Below, piece after piece: positions 52,539-62,244 of a stretch of 64,000 nucleotides of DNA (positions within the stretch are counted from its first letter, which is position 1; each line of letters begins with the position of its first letter). The position numbers and the translations under genes were made by a program. Under the pieces are notes generated by a model. The model was not told where the DNA came from and ran no database searches. It worked only from the letters and a program-made list of their open reading frames with translations. Source of the stretch: Clostridium thermarum (lineage in GTDB: Bacteria > Bacillota > Clostridia > Clostridiales > Clostridiaceae); the NCBI RefSeq assembly GCF_006351925.1, contig NZ_CP040924.1, positions 2,299,860 to 2,363,859 on the forward strand, read 5' to 3'.

Positions 52539-53876
52539 TTAATTTTTAAATATATAAGTTCCAATTGAATGTGGCTGCAGATTTAAGTTTAAAACTTTAT
52601 CACCATAACCCAGTTTAAAGTCTACTGCTATATCTTTTTCATTGGAAACTACTGTAGCAATAGTTCCATCCTCATTTAAGAAGGAGGTTACAAGAAGATT
52701 ATGGTTTGTATTTGTAACGCCAATTCTTACTGCACCGGGCTTTATATACTTACTGAAGTGACCTATATAATAGTAGGAACTTTCGTATATAAGTTCATTG
52801 GTTCTGGTATCTGCAATAATTGGAGCATCGCAGTAATTTCCAACGTGATTTGGACCACCTATTTCATCAAGAACGATATTCCAGTCCAAGTAGCCCTCAG
52901 TCCAGTTATTTAAATCCCCGATGATATTTCTTGCATATCTTTCTCCAGTAAACCATTCTCCAAGTTTAACTCCACCTTCTTGGCAGCCTTCTGTAAAGAG
53001 AAGATGCTTGTCCGGATACAATTCATGTACCTTACCTACATTTTCAAAGGCTTCACTTACATACCAGTGGAAACCGGTTCCCCATACATACTTTGCAGCC
53101 TCAGGGTCTGACATTACACCTGCAACTCTGTCAATCATAATGTCTCTGTTGTGATCCCAAATTAAAATTTTTACATCTTGAAGCCCTTCTTTATGCATAG
53201 TAGGTCCAAGATAATCTCTAACAAAATCTCTTTCTTCCAACTCTGAATATATGCAGGAGTCCCAAGTTTGAACAGCTGCCGGCTCATTTTGTACTGTTAT
53301 AGCCCAGATATTTATGCCTTCCTTTTCATAAGCTTTAATAAACTTAGTATAGTATTTTGCCCAAACTTCTCTGTATTCCGGTAATAGTTTTCCTCCGTGA
53401 TTCATGTCCTTATTTGTCTTCATCCAAGCCGGTGGACTCCATGGGGAAGCAAGTATTTTTATTTCCTCCCCTCTCATTTTCATAGCATCTTTTATAAGAG
53501 GAAGTACCCATTTCCTATCTCTTGAAATGTCAAAGGTCTTAAGTTCAACATCGTTATCTTCTACATAAGTATAATTTTCTAAAGCAAAGTCACAGCTGTG
53601 AATATGTACTCTGCCTATGCTGTAGCCCAGTCCTTTTTCCTTGTCATAGTATTTTTCTATAACCTCTTGTCTCTTGTCCCCGCTCATTCTAGATAGTGTA
53701 TAGGCTGCCGCTTCAGTGAAGGCACCTCCAAAGCCTATTATTCTTTGATAGGTTTTAGTGGGATCCAATTGGATATCAACAGCTTCACCGGCTTTTCTTT
53801 CAAAACTTAAGCTTTCTTTTTCAGATAGTCTGTCTTTGGTATTCTTAGAAGTTAAAATTACTTTTACATCTGCCAT
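52539..53876 (-). CDS. Glycoside hydrolase family 30 enzyme, cytoplasmic
   Basis: 445 residues. IGFGGAFTEAAAYTL near residue 47-61 opens the (beta/alpha)8 barrel; the acid/base Glu198 lies in ITVQNEP and the nucleophile Glu296 in LLFTEGCQE; the C-terminal beta domain (about 375-445) includes RIGVTNTNHNLLVTSFLNEDG. This is the GH30 glucosylceramidase-like subgroup, which in bacteria cleaves beta-glucosides, beta-xylosides or beta-fucosides. There is no signal peptide, so it acts inside on an imported oligosaccharide. AAGGAGA precedes the ATG. It lies between a LacI regulator and an MFS carrier. Confidence 0.93.
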   Translation of the reverse strand: MADVKVILTSKNTKDRLSEKESLSFERKAGEAVDIQLDPTKTYQRIIGFGGAFTEAAAYTLSRMSGDKRQEVIEKYYDKEKGLGYSIGRVHIHSCDFALENYTYVEDNDVELKTFDISRDRKWVLPLIKDAMKMRGEEIKILASPWSPPAWMKTNKDMNHGGKLLPEYREVWAKYYTKFIKAYEKEGINIWAITVQNEPAAVQTWDSCIYSELEERDFVRDYLGPTMHKEGLQDVKILIWDHNRDIMIDRVAGVMSDPEAAKYVWGTGFHWYVSEAFENVGKVHELYPDKHLLFTEGCQEGGVKLGEWFTGERYARNIIGDLNNWTEGYLDWNIVLDEIGGPNHVGNYCDAPIIADTRTNELIYESSYYYIGHFSKYIKPGAVRIGVTNTNHNLLVTSFLNEDGTIATVVSNEKDIAVDFKLGYGDKVLNLNLQPHSIGTYIFKN

Positions 53877-53955
53877 TTTTATCTCTCCTTTATTTAAAAT
53901 ACTTATTGGTTATAGATTATGAAATTATATATTCAGATGCTTTTCATCACTAATG

Positions 53956-54921
53956 CTACTCATTGCATCTGGCTACTGAGTTTCGGATAATCAATTCAGG
54001 TGTTATCAGCCTGTTCTCTGTTGCCTCATTGTGATTTTTTATCCTTTTTAACAATAGATTTGCCAGCTTCTTGCCAGCTTCAAAAACCGGTTGTCTTATT
54101 GTTGTCATGGGTATCTCCGCTATTAGATCAAATAATAGGCCGTCAAAGCCTGCTATGGAAATTTCCTCAGGAATCTTAACATTTAATTCCTTTGCTGCTC
54201 TAATAGCTCCCACAGCCAGGATATCACTGGAGCAGAATATAGCTGTTGGCTTTTGTTCTACTATAAGTTGAAAACACTTTTCATAGCCATCCGCTTCTCT
54301 GTTGTGAACCTCTCTCACTAAAGATTCATTAAATTCAATGTTATGATGTTCTAAGGCTTTCTTGTATCCTTCAAATCTATCAAAAGTAAATCTCTTATCT
54401 TCATTTATCTTTAAGAAACCTATTCGCTTGTGTCCCATAGATATAAGATAATCAGTCATCATATAGGCTCCCTTGTAGTTGTTAATATCTACAGTATCTA
54501 CATTGAGGTCTGTTTGGCCAAAAATTACATAAGGAACCTTTATTTTTTCGTTGATTATTATATCTTCATTGGTTTCCAGTCCCATCACAATTACGCCATC
54601 GCATCTTCTTGTAAAATTCAAATCCCTTTTTATTTGAAAAAAGTATTCTGCAGTGCTTAGTTCCTCACTTACTCCGGCAACCAGATGCATGACAAAGACA
54701 TCGGATATGGTTAACTCTTGCGGGATATATAAATAAATTGAATTGGTATTATTTTGTGCCAAGGCTCTAGCAGCATGATTAGGTAGAAAGTCCAGTTCCT
54801 CTATGGCTTTCTCAACTCTTGCCCTTGTTTTCTCTTTTACTAACTCAGGACTGTTTATTACTCTTGATACGGTTATAACAGATACACCCGCTGCCTTAGC
54901 AACGTCCTTCATAGTAGTCAA
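53956..54921 (-). CDS. LacI-family transcriptional repressor
   Basis: About 321 residues from the TTG at 54921, which has GGAGG eight bases upstream; the longer reading from 54957 begins inside the operator palindrome and is unlikely. N-terminal helix-turn-helix TMKDVAKAAGVSVITVSRVI and hinge PNHAARALAQ, then a sugar-binding core (about 60-320) with YLISMGHKRIGFL, FCSSDILAVGAIRAA and SIAGFDGLLFDLI. It should repress its own operon with GH30 and MFS genes until a sugar inducer binds. Two operator-like sites lie in its own leader. Confidence 0.92.
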   Translation of the reverse strand: MTTMKDVAKAAGVSVITVSRVINSPELVKEKTRARVEKAIEELDFLPNHAARALAQNNTNSIYLYIPQELTISDVFVMHLVAGVSEELSTAEYFFQIKRDLNFTRRCDGVIVMGLETNEDIIINEKIKVPYVIFGQTDLNVDTVDINNYKGAYMMTDYLISMGHKRIGFLKINEDKRFTFDRFEGYKKALEHHNIEFNESLVREVHNREADGYEKCFQLIVEQKPTAIFCSSDILAVGAIRAAKELNVKIPEEISIAGFDGLLFDLIAEIPMTTIRQPVFEAGKKLANLLLKRIKNHNEATENRLITPELIIRNSVARCNE

Positions 54922-54940
54922 AACCATAGCCTCCTTCCAT

Positions 54941-54958
54941 AATGATAGCGCTATCATT
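54941..54958. promoter_or_regulatory. Perfect 18-base LacI-type operator
   Basis: AATGATAGCGCTATCATT is a perfect palindrome with central CG, the shape of LacI-family operators, placed between promoter and ribosome site of the lacI-like gene. Confidence 0.8.
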
Positions 54959-54999
54959 AATAGATAAAAAAATAAATAAAAGATTAAGTTCCATTCATT

Positions 55000-55017
55000 T
55001 TGTTACCGTTATCATTT
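55000..55017. promoter_or_regulatory. Second, imperfect LacI-type operator
   Basis: On the minus strand AATGATAACGGTAACAAA matches the perfect palindrome at 54941 in 13 of 18 positions, including the central CG. It directly follows the -10 hexamer. Confidence 0.6.
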
Positions 55018-55019
55018 TT

Positions 55020-55049
55020 ATTATAGCAAAGATAAAGTTTTTAAGTCAA
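55020..55049 (-). promoter_or_regulatory. Promoter of the LacI-GH30-MFS operon
   Basis: TTGACT (55044-55049), 18-base spacer, TATAAT (55020-55025) on the minus strand, immediately upstream of the two operators. Confidence 0.8.
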
Positions 55050-55060
55050 TAACAATTAAT

Positions 55061-55086
55061 AAAAACAGCCCGACATGAGCCGAGCT
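55061..55086 (-). terminator. Terminator of the AIM24 gene
   Basis: AGCTCGGC and GTCGGGCT form an eight-base stem with two G-T pairs and a four-base loop, followed by GTTTTT on the minus strand. Confidence 0.7.
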
Positions 55087-55106
55087 ATTTTCACTGGTCT
55101 ATATTA

Positions 55107-55862
55107 TTATACAGGAGCTATAAGTATTCTTCCAGTACCCCTATAAACATTAACAAGGCCTTCTCCTGACACTGCTGAGCCAATCATACTTTTACTTGAT
55201 TTTTCCACCCTAAACTCTAAGGAGTTAGACCAGGCGATAGCATAATTTCCATCGATTCTAACTTCATCATTTTGTAGAACAAACTCTATTAGTTCACTTC
55301 GCGGTACAGGACTTTCCAGAACCACTACTCCGGCGCCCTGCAGACATAAATTAAACAAGCCTTCCTTACCTAATATTGCGGAAGAAAGATTTGTTCTGGC
55401 AACTACACTTTGTCGTATTCTAGAGTCACAGGCCAAGAAGAGCCCATCATCCAGTACTATTCCCCCTGCCCAATCCGATACCTCTTCAAGGAGAATGTGT
55501 TTATAAGTGGGTTCTAACATCAGCAATCCGTTACCTTGATATTTTGGCTTAATTGCAGATTCCTTTGTTACCTTTGAAGCCAAAGCCTTACCAAATAAAT
55601 CACCTAAACCCTTAACATCCGCAACCATGCTTACTGCTCCTGCGGTCCATTGCATAGCTCCGGCACTTATTGTATAGGCATTTCCCTTTAATTCGATCAA
55701 TACCTGTCTCTTCCTCACATTCATTTGCGAAGCAAAATATGCATCAACGGCATTTGAGGAAGTTACACTTAAATCCTTCTTGTATTCAAGAACTTTTACG
55801 TCGCCTTTGGCTTCCACCACTTCTATGTTTTTATTTTCAAATAGGTTTCTGCAGGTTACCAT
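55107..55862 (-). CDS. AIM24 family protein
   Basis: 251 residues of the AIM24/TIGR00266 fold, a beta-sandwich of duplicated halves. Recognisable segments are VLIELKGNAYTISAGAMQWTA, GNGLLMLEPTYKHILL, DDGLFLACDSRI, GEGLFNLCLQGAGVVVLESP and GNYAIAWSNSLEFRVEKS. The bacterial members are soluble proteins of unknown function; the yeast namesake is mitochondrial. GGAGG lies before the ATG. Single gene with its own terminator. Confidence 0.88.
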   Translation of the reverse strand: MVTCRNLFENKNIEVVEAKGDVKVLEYKKDLSVTSSNAVDAYFASQMNVRKRQVLIELKGNAYTISAGAMQWTAGAVSMVADVKGLGDLFGKALASKVTKESAIKPKYQGNGLLMLEPTYKHILLEEVSDWAGGIVLDDGLFLACDSRIRQSVVARTNLSSAILGKEGLFNLCLQGAGVVVLESPVPRSELIEFVLQNDEVRIDGNYAIAWSNSLEFRVEKSSKSMIGSAVSGEGLVNVYRGTGRILIAPV

Positions 55863-56046
55863 TACTAACTCCTCCTTATAAAACTATTTATTACCATAAT
55901 ACAGTTATAAACAACCCCTGTCAATTTATTCCACAGATAATAGTGAGCAAGAGAAAGAAGTTGGAGAGCAACTTCTTTCAATAGACAAATGTCAATAAAA
56001 AATTGCGTTGTTACGCGATTTTCATTTTAAACGCAACATCTCCTTA

Positions 56047-56086
56047 TAAAAACAAGAGCTGCCGCTTTTTATAAGTGCGACAGCCC
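56047..56086 (-). terminator. Terminator of the TolB-like gene
   Basis: GGGCTGTCGC pairs with GCGGCAGCTC (G-T allowed) over an 11-base loop, then TTGTTTTT on the minus strand. A second small hairpin with TTTTTT lies at about 55997-56015. Confidence 0.7.
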
Positions 56087-56097
56087 ATTTTCAAACA

Positions 56098-56931
56098 TTA
56101 TAGCTCGTATGAAACAAAAGCAAATTCTTCACTGTTGGGATTCCATGAGTTTACATTCATAGTTCCTTGTCCACCAAATAAATCCATCAATGTCTCCACT
56201 TTGCCGCCATTGGCTGACATCAGTCTTATCTTTACATCTTTATTAGCAGGATGATCTCCCGGCTGTACCTGGTCTTTATAATAAGAAATGAAGACAACTT
56301 TCTCTCCGTCCGGTGATATATGTGGGAACCAATTATTAAATTCATCATCCGTCATTTGAGTTTGCTCAGTTCCGTCGTTTTTCATGCGCCAGATCTGCAT
56401 AAGACCACTGCGCACAGAATTAAACCAAATATACTTTCCGTCCGGTGAATATTCAGGACCATCGTCTAAACCCTCTGCAGTAGTAAGACGAACTTCTTCT
56501 CCACCTTCTGCCGGTATAATATAAATATCATAATTTCCATTACGTTCAGCGCAGTAGGCTAGTGTTTTTCCATCCGGTGACCAGCCGTGCAGATAGCTTG
56601 GAGTCATTTCTGTTACCAAGCGAGGTTCTCCTCCTTCAAGGGGCAGGATCCAGATTCGGGAAGCTCCAAAGTCATCAGTACCGGAGCTTATAGCTATCTG
56701 TTTGCCATCTGAACTCAACACATGGTCGTTATTACAGCTTGTACATCTGCCTGTATCAATAAGTGTTGATTCTTTACTCTCTAAATTGAACAAATATATA
56801 TATCCATTGGAGTTATATACAAGGTTCTTCCCGTCCATTGTCCAGTTAGGTGCTTCAATGTGATAATCAAACACCTTAACAACCCGTCTTTCTGCTGTTT
56901 TAATGTTATAAATCTGCAATATACTTTTCAT
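56098..56931 (-). CDS. TolB-like beta-propeller (PD40 repeat) protein
   Basis: 277 residues from the ATG at 56931, which has AAGGAGG five bases upstream; an earlier ATG lacks one. It contains at least five PD40/WD40-like blades, each with a W/x-S-P/x-D-G-K turn: [60 protein letters not shown] and [12 protein letters not shown]. No signal peptide, unlike periplasmic TolB, so it is a cytoplasmic propeller, perhaps for binding a partner or a sugar. Function unknown. Single gene. Confidence 0.85.
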   Translation of the reverse strand: MKSILQIYNIKTAERRVVKVFDYHIEAPNWTMDGKNLVYNSNGYIYLFNLESKESTLIDTGRCTSCNNDHVLSSDGKQIAISSGTDDFGASRIWILPLEGGEPRLVTEMTPSYLHGWSPDGKTLAYCAERNGNYDIYIIPAEGGEEVRLTTAEGLDDGPEYSPDGKYIWFNSVRSGLMQIWRMKNDGTEQTQMTDDEFNNWFPHISPDGEKVVFISYYKDQVQPGDHPANKDVKIRLMSANGGKVETLMDLFGGQGTMNVNSWNPNSEEFAFVSYEL

Positions 56932-57017
56932 AGTTGCCTCCTTACATTTGATGAATGAAGTTAGCATTAATTATACTCTTATATTTGATTTCAATCAATT
57001 TTTACCATATTATAAGC

Positions 57018-57188
57018 TTAGTCTGCAGTGACCTTTATCTTTTCTAATTTCTTGTCTAGTTCATCCAGCACCTCCCATGACACGGAGAAGAATGGCATAT
57101 GAGCTAGTTCTCTCAAAGTTTTATATTTCCCAGCCTTGCATCCATGTAATCTCCATATGGGAATATAAGACACAGCTGGTAAACATTT
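57018..57188 (-). pseudogene. Orphan 56-codon remnant, family not recognised
   Basis: In the gap 56968-57334 the minus strand holds an open protein-like frame (KCLPAVSYIPIWRLHGCKAG then KYKTLRELAHMPFFSVSWE... to TAA) without a start codon or ribosome site, preceded by TAA and TAG. The mixed hydrophobic/charged pattern suggests a true coding tail. I cannot name its family. Nothing else is seen in this gap. Confidence 0.35.
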
Positions 57189-57334
57189 CTATTAGAAAAA
57201 GTACCTTTGCTAATGCCTTTTTCAACCTTCTTACACAGGAAAAACTGCTTTCTCATTTTTTAGAAACTTACTTTTTAGTAATAACTCTTCAAACTATCTT
57301 ATGTTTTATTTGGACAATTCTAAGGAACTAAGAA

Positions 57335-59119
57335 TCAAACCAATTTAAATTCTCCGATTATCCTGCTCATTTCTTCAGACATTTGAGCCTGGTTAGTCGC
57401 TGTCTTGGCAATTTCCTCTAGTGCCCTTGCCGTCTCTGCTATGCTTATTGATATGCTTTCAGAATTATCAAGGTCTTCCTGGGTGGTTGCAGAAACCCTC
57501 TGCATTGCAACTCCAATTTGCTTCATTGCCTCAGCTACTTCCACAGCTGAGTTGGCAATATCATTTGAAACTTTGCTGATGAGTTCAGCATCTTTGGCAT
57601 ATTCATTACTTGCCTCTACGAAATAAGTATAATCCGGCCTAACGTTTTCCTTTACATACTTTAACACATCAGTAGCAGCTTTTGACAGATTATCAAAGGC
57701 AGCTTGTACACGTATAACTATATTCTGTATTTGTGTTACTGTGCTTGATGACTGATCTGCAAGCTTTCTTACTTCATCTGCAACAACTGCAAACCCCCTT
57801 CCATGTTCTCCAGCCCTAGCAGCTTCAATGGCTGCATTCAAGGAAAGCAGATTAGTCTGTTCCGCAATCTGGCCAATAGTTTCGGCCATAATTCTAACTT
57901 CATTAACTATCTTTCCCTCATTTATGGCATCAGTTATCTTTGCTTGATTTATAGTATACAGCTCTTCGGATACCTTAAGGGATTCATCAGTCTTATTCTT
58001 TATTTCAAACGCACGCTTTTCAATGTCTTTGGCTATCTTGTTACCCGCTTGTGCCTTCTCAGACAGACTATTTATTGTGTTGCTGGAGTTCATTGTGGAT
58101 ACGGTTACTTCCTCTGTCAAGTCACTTAATCCTTTAGTCCCCTGTACTATTACTTCAGTGTTTGAATTTACTTCATCCATTCTTGAAGATATTTCCTCAA
58201 TGGTTGCAGACAGCTCTTCACTGCCAGCTCCAATATTATGAGACATATCGGTTACATTATTTATGATGGCTTTTATACTATCTTTAGTTTCTATCAAAGC
58301 TCTGGATATTTTAGAAAATTCATCTCTTCCGTTTACCTCAATATCAATGCTCAAGTCCTTATTCTTTAATATATTTGCATAAGCAAGGATCTTCTTCACT
58401 TGTGAGCCGAGATTTGCTGTAATTATAATAGATATTAAAATTGATAATATTATTGTAGCAATCAATATGCTGGCAGATAATTTAATAGCACTGTTAAATA
58501 CTTCCTCATTTTTCTTACTGGCTAGGTCTGCCTGCTCTCGGTTATATTTAATCAATGCCTCTAAAACCATATCAATTTTATTAGCAACACCATTCAACAT
58601 GGTTGATACAATCTCTTTACTTTTATCTTTTTTCTCATAAGCCTTAATAAAAGTATTTTTCATATCTTCATATGAACTGTATTGGGTTGTTAGCTGCTCC
58701 AGTAAATTTTGGTTTACTTTTGTATTAGCAATAGTCTGAAACTGACTTATTTGCTCATCTATTTTTTCTGTATTGCTCTTAAAGGATTCAAAAGTAGATA
58801 CATCTTCATATCTGCCTAGTTCATTAGCTGCATTTATATCTAAAAATAAATACTCTCTAATACTGTGCAGTGCATCTATACTCTTTAAGTTATGCTCGTA
58901 CATTAACTTGGATTGTACATTAATTTTTCTGATATTTAATATTGCCACCAAACTAGTTATAATCATGCAGATAATTAGCAGAGTATAACTCACATATAGT
59001 TTCGTTCTCAAATTTATTGAGTTTATCCCTATATACCTTTTACTTTTCCGGGGCATTTCCGCAGTTGTTAAAGCTTTCTTTTTGCTGCCAAACTTGTCCT
59101 TCCAAAATTTAATTTTCAT
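57335..59119 (-). CDS. Methyl-accepting chemotaxis protein (four-helix-bundle sensor)
   Basis: 594 residues. Short basic N-terminus, membrane helix about 38-62, a helical extracytoplasmic 4HB-type sensor domain (about 63-210), second membrane helix about 213-235, HAMP (about 236-290), then the long MCP signalling coiled coil with the hairpin tip [21 protein letters not shown] near residue 440-460 and [16 protein letters not shown]. It passes attractant or repellent signals to CheA/CheW. No chemotaxis genes are near. The C-terminus lacks the CheR-binding pentapeptide. Confidence 0.95.
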   Translation of the reverse strand: MKIKFWKDKFGSKKKALTTAEMPRKSKRYIGINSINLRTKLYVSYTLLIICMIITSLVAILNIRKINVQSKLMYEHNLKSIDALHSIREYLFLDINAANELGRYEDVSTFESFKSNTEKIDEQISQFQTIANTKVNQNLLEQLTTQYSSYEDMKNTFIKAYEKKDKSKEIVSTMLNGVANKIDMVLEALIKYNREQADLASKKNEEVFNSAIKLSASILIATIILSILISIIITANLGSQVKKILAYANILKNKDLSIDIEVNGRDEFSKISRALIETKDSIKAIINNVTDMSHNIGAGSEELSATIEEISSRMDEVNSNTEVIVQGTKGLSDLTEEVTVSTMNSSNTINSLSEKAQAGNKIAKDIEKRAFEIKNKTDESLKVSEELYTINQAKITDAINEGKIVNEVRIMAETIGQIAEQTNLLSLNAAIEAARAGEHGRGFAVVADEVRKLADQSSSTVTQIQNIVIRVQAAFDNLSKAATDVLKYVKENVRPDYTYFVEASNEYAKDAELISKVSNDIANSAVEVAEAMKQIGVAMQRVSATTQEDLDNSESISISIAETARALEEIAKTATNQAQMSEEMSRIIGEFKLV

Positions 59120-59297
59120 GTGAATCCCCCTTAGTTTTTCATAATTTTCTCCGCTGCTTATACATACATTAATAATAAGTTACGAAATCGTATACTTGCT
59201 TATATATTACTACATAACAAACTTCTTTTCAAGCCAGATATCGTCACTAATCGATATGCCTCTACATATTTCCCTATCAATTGCTTCTCGTTTCCAG
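59120..59297. other. Upstream region of the chemotaxis receptor gene
   Basis: AT-rich leader of the 57335-59119 gene on the minus strand; plus-strand traces here (ISSLIDMPLHISLSIASRFQ) continue in frame into the GH39 remnant and may be part of it. Confidence 0.3.
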
Positions 59298-59516
59298 GAT
59301 TTGAATGCAATTCTCACTTTAAACAGCGGGAGCTATAGGATAAAACGTTCCAGGTTAAACCGTCAGTCCGGTTCCTCTTTTGATGCATGACTGAAGATGG
59401 GTGCTCCAGAAGAAATCTATCCTGATTCTATATATACTGTGACAAATCAGCTTGTATTGAATGATTCAATTCCACTCCATGGTGTGTTGCTGATAGAAAT
59501 TGATAAATTAGAATAA
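59298..59516 (+). pseudogene. C-terminal remnant of a GH39 beta-xylosidase-like gene
   Basis: The plus strand reads DLNAILTLNSGSYRIKRSRL, NRQSGSSFDA, then TGA (59388-59390), then LKMGAPEEIYPD and a final LHGVLLIEIDKLE with TAA, all in one frame. The motif Y-x-I-K-R-x-x-L/I-N-x-x-x-G-S-S-F-D-x-W-V/L-x-M-G-A-P is the C-terminal beta domain of family 39 xylosidases; the TGA sits exactly where the conserved Trp belongs. Everything upstream of the last 90 or so codons is gone. Named from memory of the family pattern. Confidence 0.6.
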
Positions 59517-59554
59517 AAAGCCCGGTAATGATTTTAGAATGATAAATCATTTTA

Positions 59555-59599
59555 GGGAGCATTCATAGATTTGTGTAAATCAAATCTATGGATGCTCCC
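59555..59599. terminator. Long hairpin between the GH39 remnant and the second MCP gene
   Basis: A 19-base arm GGGAGCATTCATAGATTTG pairs with its complement (one mismatch) over a seven-base loop. A further ATGCTCCC copy follows. The T-runs are weak, so it may be a terminator for the receptor gene on the minus strand or a small repeat element. Confidence 0.5.
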
Positions 59600-59610
59600 T
59601 ATGCTCCCTT

Positions 59611-61668
59611 TTAAAATTTAAAAAAATTGATACTTTCCTGAAGCTTAAGTGCTATATCAGTAAGAGATTGGGCTGCATCAGATACCTCTTTCATTATTGC
59701 TGATTGTTCCTGTGATGATGCTGCTACATTTTCAATACTATGTGAAGATTGTTCAATTATATTATTCATATTTTGAATATATTTTACCATCTCCTGGGAT
59801 GCCACATAGATTTGCTGTGAAATACTTGAAGCATCTTGCATTTTTTTAGAAACATCATCTACCGAAGTTAGAATTTCATTGAAGGAATTTCCCGCTTTAT
59901 AAGCCATGTCTATTCCTTCCTTTACTGCACTTGTACCCTCATCCATGGATTCAATAGAAGTATATATGTTTTCTTGTATTTCATTTATAATAGAGCTGAT
60001 TCTTTTTGCTGCATTTGCTGACTGTTCTGCCAGTTTTCTAACCTCATCAGCAACAACTGCAAAACCCTTTCCATGCTCTCCAGCTCTTGCAGCCTCTATT
60101 GCTGCATTTAAAGATAGCAGGTTTGTCTGTTCAGCAATTCCTGTTATAACCGAAATTATCTGCCCAATTTCACTAGATTTTTTACCCAGCTCAGTTATTG
60201 CATCATTTGTAGCGGTAACCTTTTTATTTATATTATCCATTTTGTCTATTGTATCCTTAATAACAATATTCCCTTTTTCCGCTTTATCATAGGTATTTAG
60301 TGAACTTTCAGCAATAATTGTAAGGTTATTTGTAACTTCTTCTATTCCTTTTGATATTTCTGTTACAATTTTTACTGCCTTTGATGATATATCAAGCTGT
60401 TTTTCGGAATCTGCGGCAAGGTTCTGAATTGAATCTGATATTTGTTCTGCAGCAATCTGAGTTTGCTCAGCACTTGCTGTAAGCTCCTCTGAAGTAGAAA
60501 CTACCAGCTCAGATCCCTCCGTTATAGTTTTTATAATATCTTTGAGTTTATCTGTCATATTGTTCAGATGATTTCCCATCTGTCCAATCTCGTCTTGAGT
60601 TTTAACATCTATATTATTTAAAAGACTTCCCTGTGAAATAGAAAGTGCAAGTTCATTTACTTTTTTAATATTTTTAGTTAGGTATCTACTGAATAAAAAT
60701 AATATTAAAATCACACAAGATGATGCAAGGGTTATTACTATTATAAGATTTCTAAGAAGCTGTGTTACAGGTGAAAAAAGTTCTTTCTCTGATATTGTAA
60801 GGGCAATAATCCAGTTTGTTTGAGGTATACCTTTATAATATACTCTATAGCTCTCATTATTTAATTTATAAGTAAAATTACCATCCTTATTTGTAAGCAT
60901 AGCAGAAGCTTTGGATGAAAAATCAGAATTGGTTTCATCTACAATTTTTTTGTTCATTATTTTGTTTGAATCTTTATGGGCAATATAAGTTCCATTTTTA
61001 TCGATTAAAAATGCTCTCCCCGTAATTCCTATCCTTATATTTCCAATTAAGTTTTGGATGCTATTTAGACTAATATCTCCAGTTGTCACCCCTATAAAGT
61101 TTTTATTGATGTCGAAAAGTGGTACTGTTGCAGTTATCATTGTTATATTTGCAACCTCATCATAATATGCATCTGACCATGCAACACCCGAAGTAATGTT
61201 TTTACCATTTTTATACCAATCATATTTTAAATAATCATAGGCTTCGCTGCTATATTCTTCAGTATAAATAATATTTCCCCCGTCTCTGTAAACATAGGGT
61301 CCGAAATACTTTATACCATCTTTATATTTATTTGGTTCAAACCAAATCCCAGCCCCGAAGCTTTCATCATTTGTAGATAAAACACCTTTTAGAATTTTTT
61401 CATAATTTTCCTTGTTCATTACTGACCCTGAAGACTCTACTGCTTTTGCAAGGGACTCAACAATTTTAGCATGTCTAGAAAGACTTTTATCTATATCCTT
61501 AACTATTGAATCAATGTTCGCATTCATTTTATAGTCTATTTCTCTGCTTATAATCGTTTTGCCTGAATTATAACTTATAATTGTTAGTAATATCATTGAT
61601 ATAATAAAGATTGGAAGCATTGATATTAGTATAAACAGCCTTACACTTCTAATTTTTAGCAATTTCAT
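59611..61668 (-). CDS. Methyl-accepting chemotaxis protein with dCache sensor
   Basis: 685 residues. Membrane helix about 10-32, a large double-Cache extracytoplasmic domain (about 35-290) with [58 protein letters not shown] and the terminal [15 protein letters not shown] and [13 protein letters not shown] segments, second membrane helix about 300-325, HAMP (about 327-380), MCP signalling domain with tip [20 protein letters not shown]. dCache receptors usually bind amino acids or organic acids. AGGAGG precedes the ATG. Neighbouring receptor at 57335 has a quite different input domain, so the two sense different things. Confidence 0.96.
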   Translation of the reverse strand: MKLLKIRSVRLFILISMLPIFIISMILLTIISYNSGKTIISREIDYKMNANIDSIVKDIDKSLSRHAKIVESLAKAVESSGSVMNKENYEKILKGVLSTNDESFGAGIWFEPNKYKDGIKYFGPYVYRDGGNIIYTEEYSSEAYDYLKYDWYKNGKNITSGVAWSDAYYDEVANITMITATVPLFDINKNFIGVTTGDISLNSIQNLIGNIRIGITGRAFLIDKNGTYIAHKDSNKIMNKKIVDETNSDFSSKASAMLTNKDGNFTYKLNNESYRVYYKGIPQTNWIIALTISEKELFSPVTQLLRNLIIVITLASSCVILILFLFSRYLTKNIKKVNELALSISQGSLLNNIDVKTQDEIGQMGNHLNNMTDKLKDIIKTITEGSELVVSTSEELTASAEQTQIAAEQISDSIQNLAADSEKQLDISSKAVKIVTEISKGIEEVTNNLTIIAESSLNTYDKAEKGNIVIKDTIDKMDNINKKVTATNDAITELGKKSSEIGQIISVITGIAEQTNLLSLNAAIEAARAGEHGKGFAVVADEVRKLAEQSANAAKRISSIINEIQENIYTSIESMDEGTSAVKEGIDMAYKAGNSFNEILTSVDDVSKKMQDASSISQQIYVASQEMVKYIQNMNNIIEQSSHSIENVAASSQEQSAIMKEVSDAAQSLTDIALKLQESINFFKF

Positions 61669-61811
61669 TATTAACCTCCTGTAAATATTAATGGTTATTT
61701 TAAATTACATTTTTATTTTCGACATATTTCATCATTACTTTATAACCAATTCAATGAAATAACATTTTTTTAACGTTCAGTTAATAATATTACTGGCTAT
61801 TAGATTAAAAT

Positions 61812-62244
61812 TTAGCAAATACTAAATCTTGGTATTCCTCCGGTATACTGAAATACCTCGCTTATAGCTTCATCAGTAAACAGAGGTGTTCCCACTGCTG
61901 CAACTTTTAAGATGTGTAAGGATATAGTCTTCTGTGCCGTTCCCGTCCAAACCGTCAAGATGATAGTTTATCATGACTCTCTGGGTCATAACCCCCAATG
62001 TCTTTAATTTAAGTCGTTGTCTGAGCTCAGCCTGTCCTACAAATATCACACTCAGCGGTGACATTGAATACATATGAAAATAAATTTGGTGATTCAGTTC
62101 CTCACGGATACATCTTAATACTGTGGTTTTGCAGGCATCCACAGGGCCGGTTATTACTGCGAAGGTAAAATTATCATTTTGCTTGGTTGGAGCACTCTCA
62201 TATATCTCATATAGATTTATGTCTGTCTGTACATATTGAGGGTG
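61812..62244 (-). pseudogene. Broken transposon AAA ATPase (ExeA/TniB-like)
   Basis: Minus strand from 62244: an open frame reads YVQTDINLYEIYESAPTKQN, DNFTFAVITGPVDACKTTVL (Walker A position; G-x-G-K-T changed to D-A-C-K-T), then MDACKTTVL continuing to SPLSVIFVGQAELRQRLKLK and the sensor region QRVMINYHLDGLD. The frame then breaks near 61917 and continues in another frame as LKVAAVGTPLFTDEAISEVF and QYTGGIPRFS before a stop. This is the architecture of ATPase subunits that accompany large DDE transposases. Two lesions: Walker A decay and a frameshift. The complete gene is dead. Confidence 0.65.

Noticed and set aside
54922-54957. Longer N-terminus for the LacI-type repressor
   Set aside because: It would start inside the perfect operator palindrome and read through the ribosome site; the TTG at 54921 has ideal spacing.
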